From the NCBI GenBank assembly GCA_963766365.1, contig CAVXZK010000014.1:287388-351387 (forward strand): 64,000 nucleotides of DNA, written 5' to 3'. Below the pieces are notes generated by a model. That model had not been told where the DNA came from and did no database searches. It saw nothing but the letters and a program-made list of their open reading frames with translations. The position numbers and the translations under genes were made by a program. Source of the stretch: JALORV01 sp963766365. GTDB lineage: Bacteria > Pseudomonadota > Gammaproteobacteria > Burkholderiales > Burkholderiaceae_F. The stretch's first letter is position 1, and each line of letters opens with the position of its first letter. This document shows positions 8,316 through 17,568 of this stretch, in pieces.

Positions 8316-8606
8316 CTACGCAAACACGTCGTACGTGACCTGCAGTCCGGGATCCTCATAGACACCGGCTGCGGGTGCCCGCGCCTGTTCCTGGGCCTGC
8401 GGGGCTTCACTCCAGGACGGCGGCATGATCTCGAACACTTCAGTTGCGACCAGCGACTCGGCGATCGAGGACAGCTGACGCGGGCCTTCCGTGATTGCCA
8501 CCGCGCCGGTGAGCGCGATGACGGTCATCGCCGCGCCAAACAGGGCGCCGACGAAAGCACGATTGGATCTGCCTTCGTTCGATGGCGTGTGCGACGCGTG
8601 ATTCAT
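8316..8606 (-). CDS. Small single-pass membrane protein, hypothetical
   Basis: 96 aa. After a polar N-terminus (about 16 residues) comes one hydrophobic segment, roughly AFVGALFGAAMTVIALTGAVAI (residues 17-38). The remaining tail is acidic and rich in proline and glutamine. ATG 8606 is preceded by GGAGA at good spacing on the minus strand; the longer frame upstream lacks such a site and is rejected. I recognise no family. The neighbour upstream on the same strand is the HNH nuclease gene, 170 bases away. Confidence 0.55.
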   Translation of the reverse strand: MNHASHTPSNEGRSNRAFVGALFGAAMTVIALTGAVAITEGPRQLSSIAESLVATEVFEIMPPSWSEAPQAQEQARAPAAGVYEDPGLQVTYDVFA

Positions 8607-8776
8607 TGCCGTCTCCGCTCGGTGTCCGCACTGCATTCGCAGGGCGTCGATGCGACGTGCATCGAATGACATGGACAGTAGGCCGCAGGCGCGGCCGCAA
8701 CCACGGAGCAATCCGTGCGCGGATTGCGGAGAATTCGACAGTGCGTCGCTGCAGGAAGGAGGGCGGGCTCGGCCGC

Positions 8777-9361
8777 TCAGTCGTGCGCCCAGCGTGAATG
8801 CCGTGGCAGCGCGGTCTGCAGGAAGGCCATCTGGTCGGCGAGGATGCGTCGATTGCTGAGGATGAAGCCTTCGTTGCGGCATACCGCATACGGCACGTAG
8901 AGCAGCGGCATGCGGGCTTCCTCGGGCCGTCGGTTGCCCTTGCGGGTGTTGCACGAACGGCACGCGGTCACGACGTTCGTCCACTCGTGCCTTCCGCCGC
9001 GCGAGACCGGCAGGATGTGCTCGACGGTGAGTTCGAGCTCGGGAAAGTGTCCGCCGCAATAGGCACAGATGTGGCGGTCGCGTGCAAACAGGCGGTGCTT
9101 TGTTAGACCGACGTGGGCATGACCGAAGGGGATCCGATGGCGGCCCCGGATCATCAGAATCGAGCTGGTGATCAGCTCGGAGCGCAGGCCCGTGGCTTCC
9201 TGCAAGCCGCCGGCCATCCCGAAGAGGTTGTCGCCCAGTTCAGTGACGACTTTGCCCGACGCGTAGTAACGCGCCGCTCGCTGCATCAACGCCCAGCGGA
9301 CCGGCTGGCCCTGGGAGTCGACGATCAGGATCTTCGGTATGTACTCCGGCACATAAGCCAT
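8777..9361 (-). CDS. HNH endonuclease family protein
   Basis: 194 aa. The C-terminal half is a canonical HNH/McrA-type nuclease: CAYCG (Cys 99, 102), LTVEHILPVSRGG (His 115), WTNVVTACRSCNTRKGNR (Asn 129, Cys 134, 137). The four cysteines form the structural zinc site, and the His-Asn-His-type residues bind the catalytic metal. The N-terminal 90 residues (YIPKILIVDSQGQPVRW, RGRHRIPFG) are a conserved leader found in free-standing chromosomal HNH proteins of proteobacteria and cyanobacteria. It is not next to a toxin, restriction or phage module, so a housekeeping nucleic-acid role is more likely than defence. Confidence 0.88.
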   Translation of the reverse strand: MAYVPEYIPKILIVDSQGQPVRWALMQRAARYYASGKVVTELGDNLFGMAGGLQEATGLRSELITSSILMIRGRHRIPFGHAHVGLTKHRLFARDRHICAYCGGHFPELELTVEHILPVSRGGRHEWTNVVTACRSCNTRKGNRRPEEARMPLLYVPYAVCRNEGFILSNRRILADQMAFLQTALPRHSRWAHD

Positions 9362-9412
9362 GATGCCGCGGATTGTGCCACGCGCCGCGGCATGGCGTAC
9401 GTCCCTTGGCGG

Positions 9413-9742
9413 CTACTCGGCCGACCGGTGCCAGTCGGTCGCGCGGAACATCACCTGCGTGCCGTCGTCCAGTATTACCACTGGCGTCGGCTCGTCTGCG
9501 TTCCGTAGCACCACCAGACGGCCGCGCGAGCCATCCTTGCGATGCTGGACAGCATCGCCGTCATGCAGGCCGTGGCGCATCAGCTCGCGCAAGACGTCGA
9601 GGATCTTGCGATCGTGCGTGATGAGGTCCAGCTTGTCCTGCAGTGACAGCGGCGCGGAGGCGGGTGCGACGGGATCCATGGCGAAAGCAGGCTGACGAAC
9701 ACTCATTCTGGATGTCCGTGACAGCGACTGGAATTCGGTCAA
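9413..9742 (-). CDS. Hypothetical protein
   Basis: 109 aa from the first ATG; an internal ATG at 9706 (MSVRQPAF) would give 97 aa and may be the real start. It has a charged helical middle (QDKLDLITHDRKILDVLRELM) followed by a small beta-type end (GRLVVLRNADEPTPVVILDDGTQVMFRATDWH) resembling a compact SH3-like barrel. No function is recognised. Codon use fits its neighbours, and it lies between the HNH gene and the lipoprotein gene on the same strand. Confidence 0.55.
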   Translation of the reverse strand: MTEFQSLSRTSRMSVRQPAFAMDPVAPASAPLSLQDKLDLITHDRKILDVLRELMRHGLHDGDAVQHRKDGSRGRLVVLRNADEPTPVVILDDGTQVMFRATDWHRSAE

Positions 9743-9773
9743 ACCCGCGGCAGTGTTTTCGCTTGCCTTTGAT

Positions 9774-10268
9774 CTAATGCCGGTCCCCGCCGTCGCGGAT
9801 GCGCCAGGGGTCCATGCCGGTTTCAGTGCGTTTCACGACACCGGCCGGATCGAAATAGACGAACATCGCAGCGTAGAAGCCGCCATGTACGAAGTAGCGG
9901 TACATCCAGGCCGTTTCATTCATCAACGGATACGAAAACGTCTCGGCCGGCGGCCCGAAGTCGCGCAGCACGTCGGCACGTGTGTCGCGGCCGCTCTTTA
10001 TTTTTAAGAACGCCTCGTCGGTCATCATCTGCTCGACGCTGCGCACCCGCCCCTGCGCGTCGAAGTCGATGTTCCACACCCACTGGTTGAAGGGCTGGCC
10101 GGAGTACTGCCAGCGGTTGCGCCCGTCCGGTAGCTTGACGATGCCGGTCGGCCGGCCCGCCGCGGCACTGACCGCAGCCTCGTCCTGTCCCGGTTTGACC
10201 GACCCTGGAGTGCTGCAGGCGACGAGCGCGAGTGCGGCGACCAGACTCAGCAGAATCCGACTCAACAT
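9774..10268 (-). CDS. BamE/SmpA-like lipoprotein
   Basis: 164 aa from ATG 10268; an ATG six bases upstream is also possible. The signal peptide ends in the lipobox LVAC, so the mature protein is an acylated lipoprotein. Two repeats with the SmpA/OmlA pattern follow: a short helix with GRPTGIVKLPDGRNRWQYS, then WNIDFDAQGRVRSVEQ, and again TRADVLRDFGPPAE to MFVYFDPAGVVKRTE. BamE proteins are accessory subunits of the outer-membrane beta-barrel assembly machine. Being a two-repeat variant outside a bam locus, this is probably a paralogue. Confidence 0.7.
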   Translation of the reverse strand: MLSRILLSLVAALALVACSTPGSVKPGQDEAAVSAAAGRPTGIVKLPDGRNRWQYSGQPFNQWVWNIDFDAQGRVRSVEQMMTDEAFLKIKSGRDTRADVLRDFGPPAETFSYPLMNETAWMYRYFVHGGFYAAMFVYFDPAGVVKRTETGMDPWRIRDGGDRH

Positions 10269-10330
10269 GTGCACAATCTCCGTGGACGCGACTACGCTCC
10301 AGCAGCCATCTTAGGTCGAGGGAGGCTGTG

Positions 10331-10861
10331 ATGAAATGGCTCAAGCGCGCCGTGCTCACCGTGGCGGCGGTCATCGTCCTGCTGCTGGGGATCGGACTGG
10401 TGCTTCCCTCCGGCTTCAAGGTGCAGCGCTCGGTGCTGATCAACGCGCCAGCATCGAAGGTCTATCCGCTGATCGCCGACCCGCGCCAGTGGAAGCAGTG
10501 GGCGGTGTGGAACCGCCGGGACCCGGCGATGCAGATGCAGTATTCCGGGGCGGAGAGCGGGACGGGTGCCAAGTGGGAATGGCAGAGCAAGACCGAAGGC
10601 AACGGCGCCATGGAGTTCACCGCTGCCGTGCCGCACAAACACGTGGATTACATGTTGTCGTTTCCCGACCTCGGCATGAGCTCGCGCGGCGAACTGCGCC
10701 TGATGGCGGAGGGTTCCGGCACCCGGGTGACGTGGACCAATGAAGGTGACATGGGAAGCAACCCGGTCAACCGGTACTTCGGCCTGGTGATGGACCGACT
10801 GGTCGGCCCGGATTTCGAAGCGGGGCTCGGGAACCTCAAGACTCTGGCCGAACGTGACTGA
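10331..10861 (+). CDS. SRPBCC-family (START-like) membrane-anchored protein
   Basis: 176 aa from ATG 10331, preceded by GGAGG at 10321-10325. Residues 5-27 form one transmembrane or uncleaved signal segment. The rest is a polyketide-cyclase/START-like hydrophobic-pocket domain with typical pieces: VQRSVLINAPASKVYPLIADPRQWKQW, a central beta-sheet, and a C-terminal helix ending GPDFEAGLGNLKTLAE. Such domains bind lipids or other hydrophobic ligands; the ligand is unknown. It starts 63 bases from the divergent lipoprotein gene and is followed after 24 bases by an MFS permease. Confidence 0.85.
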   Translation: MKWLKRAVLTVAAVIVLLLGIGLVLPSGFKVQRSVLINAPASKVYPLIADPRQWKQWAVWNRRDPAMQMQYSGAESGTGAKWEWQSKTEGNGAMEFTAAVPHKHVDYMLSFPDLGMSSRGELRLMAEGSGTRVTWTNEGDMGSNPVNRYFGLVMDRLVGPDFEAGLGNLKTLAERD

Positions 10862-10885
10862 CCGGCCGGGCGCCTCCGAACCGGG

Positions 10886-12118
10886 GTGCAGCAGCGGGAA
10901 TCGCACTTGAGCACTCTGGCCACGCGCGCGCTGGTTGCGACCACGGCCATCCAGGTGGCCGCGGCCTGTGCGGCGCTGACCGTGCCTTCGATCGCGCCAG
11001 TGATCGCGACACGCTTAGACGTACCGGCCTCGATGGTCGGCACCTACCTCTCGCTGCTGTACGTCGGCGCGTCGACGGCTGCGCTCGCCGGTGGCGGTGT
11101 CGTGCTGCGGTTCGGCGCGGTGCGGCTGTCGCAGGCCTGCCTCATCGTGTGCGCCGTCGGGCTCGCGCTGACACTGCTGCTGGGTGTCAACGCGGGAGTG
11201 ATGGGGCTGCTGTCGATCGCGGTGGCCGCGGTCGTCGTCGGGGTGGGTTACGGGCCCATCACGCCGGCCTCCAGTCATGTGCTGGCGAAGACCACGCCGC
11301 GCGAACGCATGGCGCTGATGTTCTCGATTAAGCAGACGGGCGTGCCGGCCGGCGCGGCGTTGGCGGGGCTGATCGTGCCGCCGCTGACTGTGGCCTTTGG
11401 CTGGGAGGTGGCCGTGGCCCTGGTCGCCTTGGGATGCGTCGCCGTTGCACTGCTCGCACAACCACTGCGCGCGCCGCTGGACGATGACCGCGACCGCACC
11501 GCTCGGCTCTCCCCGGCGACACTGGTGAACAGCCTTGCATTGGTGGCACGCTCACCCGGGTTGCGAACGATGGCGCTGGTGTCCTTCGTGTACGCAGGCA
11601 TGCAGATGTCCGTGTCGGGCTTCATCGTCGCGTACCTGCACACGGAGATCGGCCTCGGGCTGGTGGCGGCCGGCACCGCGTTGACGGCGGCCAACGTCGC
11701 CGGCGTGGTGGCACGCGTCAGCTGGGGCTCGGTGTCCGACCGCACCGGAGCGCCGCGAACCACCCTTGCGGCGATCGGCTTCCTGATGGCGGGCACCTCG
11801 GTGGTCGCGGGGCTTTTCACTGCGTCATGGCCGATGCTGGCGATACTCGCGGTATCGGCCGCGCTCGGCGCCACCGCGATCGGCTGGAATGGCGTTTATC
11901 TGTCCGAGATCGCGCGGCTTGCCCCGCATGGCGAGGCCGGACGCGCGACGGGCGGGTGCCTGTTCTTCACCTACGTCGGCGTGGTGGTGCTGCCGTTCCT
12001 GTTCGGCTGGCTGCAGCGCGCCACCGGCAGCTATGCGGTGTGCTTCTTTGTTGCGGCCGGCGTCTGTGCCGCCGTGGCTGCAGTGCTGGCCTGGGGCGCC
12101 CGCGGTCGCGTGCGATGA
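10886..12118 (+). CDS. Major facilitator superfamily transporter
   Basis: 410 aa, with about 12 hydrophobic segments in two halves, as usual for MFS permeases of the CynX/NimT or nitrate-sugar type. The loop between helices 2 and 3 region (GGGVVLRFGAVRLS) and the matching loop of the second half (GSVSDRTGAPRTTL) carry the MFS signature D/R-rich motif. Helix 5 has the FSIKQTGVPAG element seen in organic-anion permeases. The start is GTG 10886; a TTG at 10907 is an alternative. The substrate cannot be read from sequence. Confidence 0.85.
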   Translation: MQQRESHLSTLATRALVATTAIQVAAACAALTVPSIAPVIATRLDVPASMVGTYLSLLYVGASTAALAGGGVVLRFGAVRLSQACLIVCAVGLALTLLLGVNAGVMGLLSIAVAAVVVGVGYGPITPASSHVLAKTTPRERMALMFSIKQTGVPAGAALAGLIVPPLTVAFGWEVAVALVALGCVAVALLAQPLRAPLDDDRDRTARLSPATLVNSLALVARSPGLRTMALVSFVYAGMQMSVSGFIVAYLHTEIGLGLVAAGTALTAANVAGVVARVSWGSVSDRTGAPRTTLAAIGFLMAGTSVVAGLFTASWPMLAILAVSAALGATAIGWNGVYLSEIARLAPHGEAGRATGGCLFFTYVGVVVLPFLFGWLQRATGSYAVCFFVAAGVCAAVAAVLAWGARGRVR

Positions 12119-12125
12119 TCGCTTC

Positions 12126-12479
12126 ATGAAACGATGTCGCGCGTTGCTGCTCGCGCTAGCGCCCGCGGTTGCGGTCGCGGGGACGTCTGCGCTCGGCCCC
12201 TTTCGTCTCGATGTGCCTGCGCGCGGGTTCGAGGAACACTGCGTGAAACTGGAGTCCGGGGAACGCGTCCTCTATCGCTATACGGCGTCCGCGGACGTGG
12301 ACTTCAACATCCACTATCACCGCGGCAACGAGGTGTTCTACCCGGTCAAGGCGAGTGCAAGCCGGTCGGCCGATGCCAGTTTCACGGCACCGCAGGCCGA
12401 CACGTATTGCCTGATGTGGGAACGCAAGGGCGACGGCGCGGCGCGGATCGACGGTGCGGTCGAGCGCGCGCGCAAGTAG
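12126..12479 (+). CDS. Small secreted hypothetical protein
   Basis: 117 aa with a cleavable signal peptide of about 18 residues (MKRCRALLLALAPAVAVAG). The mature domain is beta-rich (ESGERVLYRYTASADVDFNIHYHRGNEVFYPV) and ends with YCLMWERKGDGAARIDGAVERA. This pattern resembles small periplasmic proteins with an emp24/GOLD-like sandwich, but I cannot name a family. It begins eight bases after the MFS stop, so the two are probably co-transcribed. The larger open frame around it is rejected because it starts inside the MFS gene. Confidence 0.65.
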   Translation: MKRCRALLLALAPAVAVAGTSALGPFRLDVPARGFEEHCVKLESGERVLYRYTASADVDFNIHYHRGNEVFYPVKASASRSADASFTAPQADTYCLMWERKGDGAARIDGAVERARK

Positions 12480-12510
12480 TCCGGCGCCAGCCGAGGGCGG
12501 GCAGGGCCAA

Positions 12511-14031
12511 ATGCCGCGCGAGATCGAACTCAAGCTCTTCCTTCCTGACGGCGCCGAAGACACGCTGGCGGCTGCACCTCTGCTGCGCGAGGTGAAGCCG
12601 CGGCGTGTGCAACTGGACGCCACGTATTTCGACACGCCCGACCGGCTGCTGCAGAAACATGGCATGGCGCTGCGACTGCGCCGCGCCGGGCGGCACTGGG
12701 TGCAGACGCTGAAGGCGACGGAAAGTGCGCGCGGTGGACTGAGTGCTCGCCCGGAATGGGAATCGCCGGCGCGGCTGCTTCGCGGCTCGCCCCGCATCGA
12801 CATCACCCAACTCGCTGAGACGCCCCTGCCTGCGCTGCTTGCCCGGCACCGCGCGCTGGCAAAGCTGCAGCCACTGTTCCGCGTGCGGGTGCGACGCACC
12901 CTGTGGGAGATCGAGTTTCGGGGGAGCCACATCGAAGTGGCGACGGACCGTGGGCACATCGAGGCGGAGCGCCGCGGGCGTCGTGTATCGGTGCCGGTGG
13001 CGGAGATCGAACTGGAACTCAAGGACGGGCGACCTGATGATCTGACGGCAGCGGCATTGCGCCTGTCTGGGCGTGGAAGGACCGGCCTGGCGCTGGTGCC
13101 GATGCTGAGCGGCAAGGCGGAACGGGGCTATCGCCTCGTCAGCGGAAAGCCCGTGCCACCGACCAAGGCCGCTGCGCGCGGCTTCGTCGCAGCACTGGAG
13201 GGCAACATGACCTCCGGTGCGGCCCTGCGCGCGATCGTCGCCCACGGACTTGACGTACTGCTTGCCAACACCGCAGCCCTGCGTGATGTGCACGCTCCGG
13301 AGTACGTGCACCAGGCCCGCGTTGCGCTGCGCCGCATGCGTTCGGCCGTGCGCCTGCTGGATAGCAAGCACGACGACTTTCCGGAGGCGCTGGCGCTGGA
13401 GTTGCGCTGGGCCGCACGACTGCTAGGGACCGCGCGCGACGCCGACGTGCTGGTGACGCAGACCCTGCCGCGGCTGCTCGCCGACGCGCCGCTGAAGCTG
13501 CGTCGCGATGCGAAGCCACTGCTCGGTCAGGCCGCTGCACAGCGTGCGGCCGCGCGCGACCGCGTGCTCGCCGCCCTAGCAACGGCACGCTTTGCGCGGC
13601 TCGCGCTGCGCCTGCAGGCGTGGACGATGTCGAGGCCGATCAAGGGCCGCACGCTGCGACAGCTGGCGCCGCGCGTTCTATCCAGGGCCCGCAAGCGGCT
13701 GTTCGATGAGGCAAAGGAGTTTGTGTCGCTGTCGACGGACGAAAGACATCGCGTGCGCATCCTCGCCAAGCGACTGCGCTATGCGCTCGACGTGCTGTCG
13801 GTGGCGCTGTCGCGCGAAGCGACCGAGCGCTATATCGATGCGCTGGCGGAATTGCAGGACTTGCTCGGCGAATTGAACGACGATGCCGTCGCGCGCGTGG
13901 CTTTGCACGAATTCCCGGCCGCAACGGTGACCGCGGCGTTGTCGGCAAGACTCGAAGTGGCCGAGCGGCGGGCAGTCGAGGCAGCGCCACCGCGCCTGCG
14001 GCGCCTGCGCGAGACACCCACTCCGTGGTGA
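12511..14031 (+). CDS. CYTH-CHAD domain protein (inorganic triphosphatase-like)
   Basis: 506 aa from ATG 12511. The N-terminal CYTH domain starts with the diagnostic MPREIELKLFL (ExExK metal and phosphate motif) and continues with DATYFDTPDRLLQKHGMALRLRR. CYTH enzymes with this layout, such as E. coli YgiF, hydrolyse tripolyphosphate. The C-terminal half is a CHAD domain, an all-helical polyphosphate-binding module with conserved histidines (YVHQARVALRRMRSAVRLL, ERHRVRILAKRLRYALDVL). The protein probably acts on polyphosphate in the cytoplasm. Its end converges with the pilus operon. Confidence 0.93.
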   Translation: MPREIELKLFLPDGAEDTLAAAPLLREVKPRRVQLDATYFDTPDRLLQKHGMALRLRRAGRHWVQTLKATESARGGLSARPEWESPARLLRGSPRIDITQLAETPLPALLARHRALAKLQPLFRVRVRRTLWEIEFRGSHIEVATDRGHIEAERRGRRVSVPVAEIELELKDGRPDDLTAAALRLSGRGRTGLALVPMLSGKAERGYRLVSGKPVPPTKAAARGFVAALEGNMTSGAALRAIVAHGLDVLLANTAALRDVHAPEYVHQARVALRRMRSAVRLLDSKHDDFPEALALELRWAARLLGTARDADVLVTQTLPRLLADAPLKLRRDAKPLLGQAAAQRAAARDRVLAALATARFARLALRLQAWTMSRPIKGRTLRQLAPRVLSRARKRLFDEAKEFVSLSTDERHRVRILAKRLRYALDVLSVALSREATERYIDALAELQDLLGELNDDAVARVALHEFPAATVTAALSARLEVAERRAVEAAPPRLRRLRETPTPW

Positions 14032-14045
14032 CTCACGGATGGCGA

Positions 14046-14540
14046 TCAGAAGGAGACGGTCAGCACCAGGGTGTCGAGATAGCTCCCCACAGGGGCGGTC
14101 TGCCCCGCGGGCAGCACACCCCGCATTGTCTGCGTTGTCGACCTCACCGGATTGCCGTTGTTGATCTGGAGCTGACCGCTGGGGAAGCTCGCGCAGGAGC
14201 CGTTGCCCCAGACCGTCGATGTCGCCCCCTGGTACACGTTGTAGTCGAGTGTCGCGGGCGGCGAGCTCTGGCGCTGCATCTGGCGGTTCGCACACGAGCC
14301 CGATGATCCATTGGACAGAGTCATCGCCCAGTTGATGAATTCGTTGCCGCCGCCGAGGTGAGTGCAGGTGAGTGTCACGGTCGCGCTGGCGGTCGGCGCC
14401 GGGCCGAACGGATCGTAGGTCAGGAAGTTGATCGCCCCGCTGCTGGACACCTGGCACGAGTAGGCGGCGTACGACGGCGCAGCGAGCCCCGTCAGCGCAG
14501 CCGCCAGCAGCCAGCGGATCATGTGCGCTGTCCTGATCAT
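14046..14540 (-). CDS. Spore-coat-protein-U (SCPU) domain pilus subunit, likely tip adhesin
   Basis: 164 aa, with a signal peptide ending PSYAAYSC. The mature part is one SCPU domain: first strands with YSCQVSSSG, a GSCANRQ cysteine pair, and the conserved last strand PVGSYLDTLVLTVSF. SCPU subunits polymerise by donor-strand exchange in archaic chaperone-usher pili. The start at 14540 overlaps the usher stop (ATGA), so it is the last gene of the operon. The position after the usher is where tip adhesins such as CsuE sit, but this protein has only one domain. Function as tip is inference. Confidence 0.85.
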   Translation of the reverse strand: MIRTAHMIRWLLAAALTGLAAPSYAAYSCQVSSSGAINFLTYDPFGPAPTASATVTLTCTHLGGGNEFINWAMTLSNGSSGSCANRQMQRQSSPPATLDYNVYQGATSTVWGNGSCASFPSGQLQINNGNPVRSTTQTMRGVLPAGQTAPVGSYLDTLVLTVSF

Positions 14541-16906
14541 CGGCACTGGAAAGGTCCGAGGATCGAGAACGCCTCCGTCGGCGCCGCGGCGAGCCGGACC
14601 TCGAAGCCGCAATCGCGATCGCGCAAGCGGGCGACAAAGCGCGCGAAAGACGGCATGTCGGGAACGAACATCTCGCCATTGTCGCCAACGATGAAGCGAA
14701 GCGCACTGTCGGCGAGGGCGACTTCGGTGCCGGCTGGAAGATGCCTGCCGTCCGGGCCCAGGATCTCGACGCTGACGCTGATATGGCGGCGGGCTTCGTA
14801 GTCGATCAGGATGCCCGACCGGAACTGCGGTGCGGCGCGCTGTTCGCGGCTGCGGATCGACACCTCCATCGGCAGGTCGCGCTCCTCGATGGTGACGCGA
14901 TTGGCGACGTACGGTGTCATGCGGTTGATGACAATCTTGCCGTCGCTGTCCGTCCGGCCGATCGGATTGCCTTCATGGAACACGCGGACCCCCTCGATGT
15001 CTCCGACCTGCACCAATCCAAAGCTCTCGGTGACGGGCCGGCTGGCGAACGTGTAGCCGTTGATGAAACCCAGGCCCCCGGTCGCTGTCGCGCGCGCCGC
15101 GTTGTCGCCCTTGTAAGAAGAGGCTTCCAGCGCGTACGTGCCGTAAGACCACGTGTAGGCCAGCCCCGCGTCGACCTGCTCCTGTGTCGTGGCGCGCAGG
15201 CGATAGCCGAAGCCCTGATCGGTTGGCAGCGTCTGCTGCACGGACCAGCCGGCATACGACGACGTGTTCCCCCCGCCGCGCGTGCTCGAGGCCTCGAGCC
15301 CGGCACTGGTGCGTCCGCCCAGCGCGAAGTTGACTGTCGCGAACGCCGAGGTCTGGTCGATGACGCTATACGAACGGGAAACCGACATCGTGACGAAGAC
15401 GTTTGGCACAACGGTGGCCGTGTAGGTGAGTGCAACCGTGTCGATCGACGGCAGCGCTCGATAGCGCTGGGAGGCCCACGCCAGCCCGACCGAACCCGCG
15501 GTGCCGAAGTTGGTGCCCGCTGCGACGAAGGTTTGACGCTGCACCACCGGCAGGTTCTGGTCGCCGATGCTGCGGAAGTCCTGGCTGGCCCAGTAAGACC
15601 GCGCCGCGAAGTTGAAGCGGCGCCCGATGTACTCGTAGCCCGCCAGGCCAAGCCAGCCGGATCCCGCCGTCCCTTCGCTGAGGGCCGCGCCCAGCGTCGC
15701 GGTTCCGAAGAGACCGAGGGCAACATCACCGGTGACGCCGCCGGCGCGCACGTTGGGATCGCCTTCGCCGCGCACCTCCAAAGTGAAGCCATCGCTGAGT
15801 CCGCCGCGCCAGTAGCCCCAGGCCATCGCCTCGCCGTAGTCGAAGCTGTCGAGGCCATAGTTCTCGCGTATCGCGCCCGCGCTGAACTGGAATTCCTCCA
15901 GTCCTTCGCGCAGCAGCCGTCGGTTCGCATAGAAAGGTTGCGTGATGACCTGCTGCTGGCCAAATGCATCGCGCACGACGAGTTGCACATCGCCGGCCCC
16001 GCTCACCAGCGGCACGTTGTTGAGCGTGAAGGGACCGGATTCGACCGGCTGCGCCGCGATGCGGCTGCCGTTGACAAAGACATCGACGGTCGACGGCACC
16101 ACGGCCGTGCCCGAGAAGCCCTGCAGCGGATAGGTGATGAGGTCGGGCTGCAGCGAGAAGTTCGTGCCGTACTGGACTCCGCCGAAGCGGATGCTGCGTC
16201 CCCAGCCGCCCGGCTGCGTGAAGGAATCGCCGACCAGCAGCGTGCGCAGGCCCTGCGGGTCGTCACGCCGATAGGTTGTGTCGAAGCGCACGAACTGGTG
16301 CGTCGTCTCGCCGGCTGGCGCTGCGGTGTTGGCCGAGGCGGTGGCGATCAGCGACCCCGGTGCGCCGGAAAGGCCGGCCTCGAAGAAGCCGGAGCCGTAG
16401 CTCGAGGCCTTCGAGGTGTAGCCGAACAGCGTGTAGTTGAACACTCCCGCCGGCATCACGGGCGACAGCGCCGGCCGCGACGCGGCCGGAAACTGCAGCT
16501 CGGACGCCGCGAACAGCTGGGGCGGCAGCTCGAGGAGCAGGCGCTGCGCCCGCTGGTCGACGTTGACCTTGGCGCCAGCAAGCTCGGAGACCGCGACGAA
16601 CGTGCGGCCGTCAACCTCCAGCGTGGTGTCGCCGGCGGGCGTGACCCGCCAGGCGCGGACTGTTGCGGCATCGAGCGCGACGACCTCGCCGCGCTCCGAA
16701 AGGGCAAACACCGTCCCCATGGGGCGACCGTTGACGATCGCGTCGAGCACGACGACCTGCCGCGCGGTGGCCCCTGCAAAAAGCTGGGCGATGACGTCGT
16801 CCGCCGCGTGGGACGGCACGCAGCCGACCAAGGCTGCGGCGGCAAACGTCGCGGCGGCCGCGCTACTGCGCAGCCGGCACGTCGATAGAGACCGGCTGGT
16901 CCGCAT
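14537..16906 (-). CDS. Fimbrial outer-membrane usher protein (archaic type)
   Basis: 789 aa from ATG 16906, which gives a plausible signal peptide ending SHA; the longer frame upstream would run through the chaperone gene. The body is a PapC-like usher: N-terminal domain (GRTFVAVSELAGAKVNVDQ), a 24-strand barrel region with FNYTLFGYTSKASSYG and RRDDPQGLRTLLVGDSFTQPG, the plug motif VPSTVDVFVNGSRI, and C-terminal domains with PYVANRVTIEERDLPMEV. It forms the outer-membrane pore for pilus assembly. It overlaps the chaperone gene by 44 bases. Confidence 0.93.
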   Translation of the reverse strand: MRTSRSLSTCRLRSSAAAATFAAAALVGCVPSHAADDVIAQLFAGATARQVVVLDAIVNGRPMGTVFALSERGEVVALDAATVRAWRVTPAGDTTLEVDGRTFVAVSELAGAKVNVDQRAQRLLLELPPQLFAASELQFPAASRPALSPVMPAGVFNYTLFGYTSKASSYGSGFFEAGLSGAPGSLIATASANTAAPAGETTHQFVRFDTTYRRDDPQGLRTLLVGDSFTQPGGWGRSIRFGGVQYGTNFSLQPDLITYPLQGFSGTAVVPSTVDVFVNGSRIAAQPVESGPFTLNNVPLVSGAGDVQLVVRDAFGQQQVITQPFYANRRLLREGLEEFQFSAGAIRENYGLDSFDYGEAMAWGYWRGGLSDGFTLEVRGEGDPNVRAGGVTGDVALGLFGTATLGAALSEGTAGSGWLGLAGYEYIGRRFNFAARSYWASQDFRSIGDQNLPVVQRQTFVAAGTNFGTAGSVGLAWASQRYRALPSIDTVALTYTATVVPNVFVTMSVSRSYSVIDQTSAFATVNFALGGRTSAGLEASSTRGGGNTSSYAGWSVQQTLPTDQGFGYRLRATTQEQVDAGLAYTWSYGTYALEASSYKGDNAARATATGGLGFINGYTFASRPVTESFGLVQVGDIEGVRVFHEGNPIGRTDSDGKIVINRMTPYVANRVTIEERDLPMEVSIRSREQRAAPQFRSGILIDYEARRHISVSVEILGPDGRHLPAGTEVALADSALRFIVGDNGEMFVPDMPSFARFVARLRDRDCGFEVRLAAAPTEAFSILGPFQCR

Positions 16907-17561
16907 CGTCCTGGCCGACCACTCGGAGCGCGCGCGCGTTCCTGGCGGCGTCCGGGAGTTCGATCTGCAACCATGACCTGGGCAGGACCACGAGGCGCGG
17001 AACCGTATGGACGACAGTCGTCCCGTCGAATACCTGCACCTCGCGCAAGCGGAAGTGTTTCCCGCCCGAGTTCTGCGCCGCCAGATGCGCGCCCTCACGG
17101 CGCCAACTGACGGCCGGCTGGGCTGCCTTTACCGGTTCGATGTAGACGGGGATGTCCATCGCCAGCGTGATCCGGAAACCGGACTTGCCGGCAGATGACT
17201 GCGACGGCACTTCGCTGAACACGACGCGATAGGCACGCTCGGTGTCGGGCAGGGGCGCGGTGCGCGGCGCAATGCGCACCAGCTGCTGCTCGCCCGCGGC
17301 CAGCTTGAAGATCGGCGGATTGAGCAGCAGGTCGCGCGTTTCGGCCCGGCTTTCCTGCCCGCTCTGGCTCCAGGCATAGGGGCGCGCCTGGATAACGACC
17401 TCTTCCGCGCCGGTATTGGTGACAACGACCGACCCGGAGGTTTCCCGCCCGGAGATCGTGAGACCAGTGGGCGAGAGTCCAAAACTCGCAGCGACCGCCG
17501 AGGCGGTCGCTGCGAGCATGCTCGAGAAGACCAGGCCCCTAAGAGCGCCCCGCGCGCTCAT
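16863..17561 (-). CDS. Periplasmic pilus chaperone (PapD-like)
   Basis: 232 aa with a signal peptide (cleavage near VAA/SFG). The first immunoglobulin-like domain has LSPTGLTISGRETSGSVVVTNTG, and LLLNPPIFKLAAGEQQLVRIA, the G1-strand and subunit-binding region of fimbrial chaperones. The second domain has FRLREVQVFDG and ends in DVPAAQ. The chaperone folds SCPU subunits in the periplasm and delivers them to the usher encoded next. It is separated by seven bases from the first subunit gene. Confidence 0.92.
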   Translation of the reverse strand: MSARGALRGLVFSSMLAATASAVAASFGLSPTGLTISGRETSGSVVVTNTGAEEVVIQARPYAWSQSGQESRAETRDLLLNPPIFKLAAGEQQLVRIAPRTAPLPDTERAYRVVFSEVPSQSSAGKSGFRITLAMDIPVYIEPVKAAQPAVSWRREGAHLAAQNSGGKHFRLREVQVFDGTTVVHTVPRLVVLPRSWLQIELPDAARNARALRVVGQDDADQPVSIDVPAAQ

Positions 17562-17568
17562 CGGGAGC

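Noticed and set aside
14741..16888. 715-codon plus-strand frame
   Set aside because: Shadow of the usher gene; arginine- and histidine-rich without domains.
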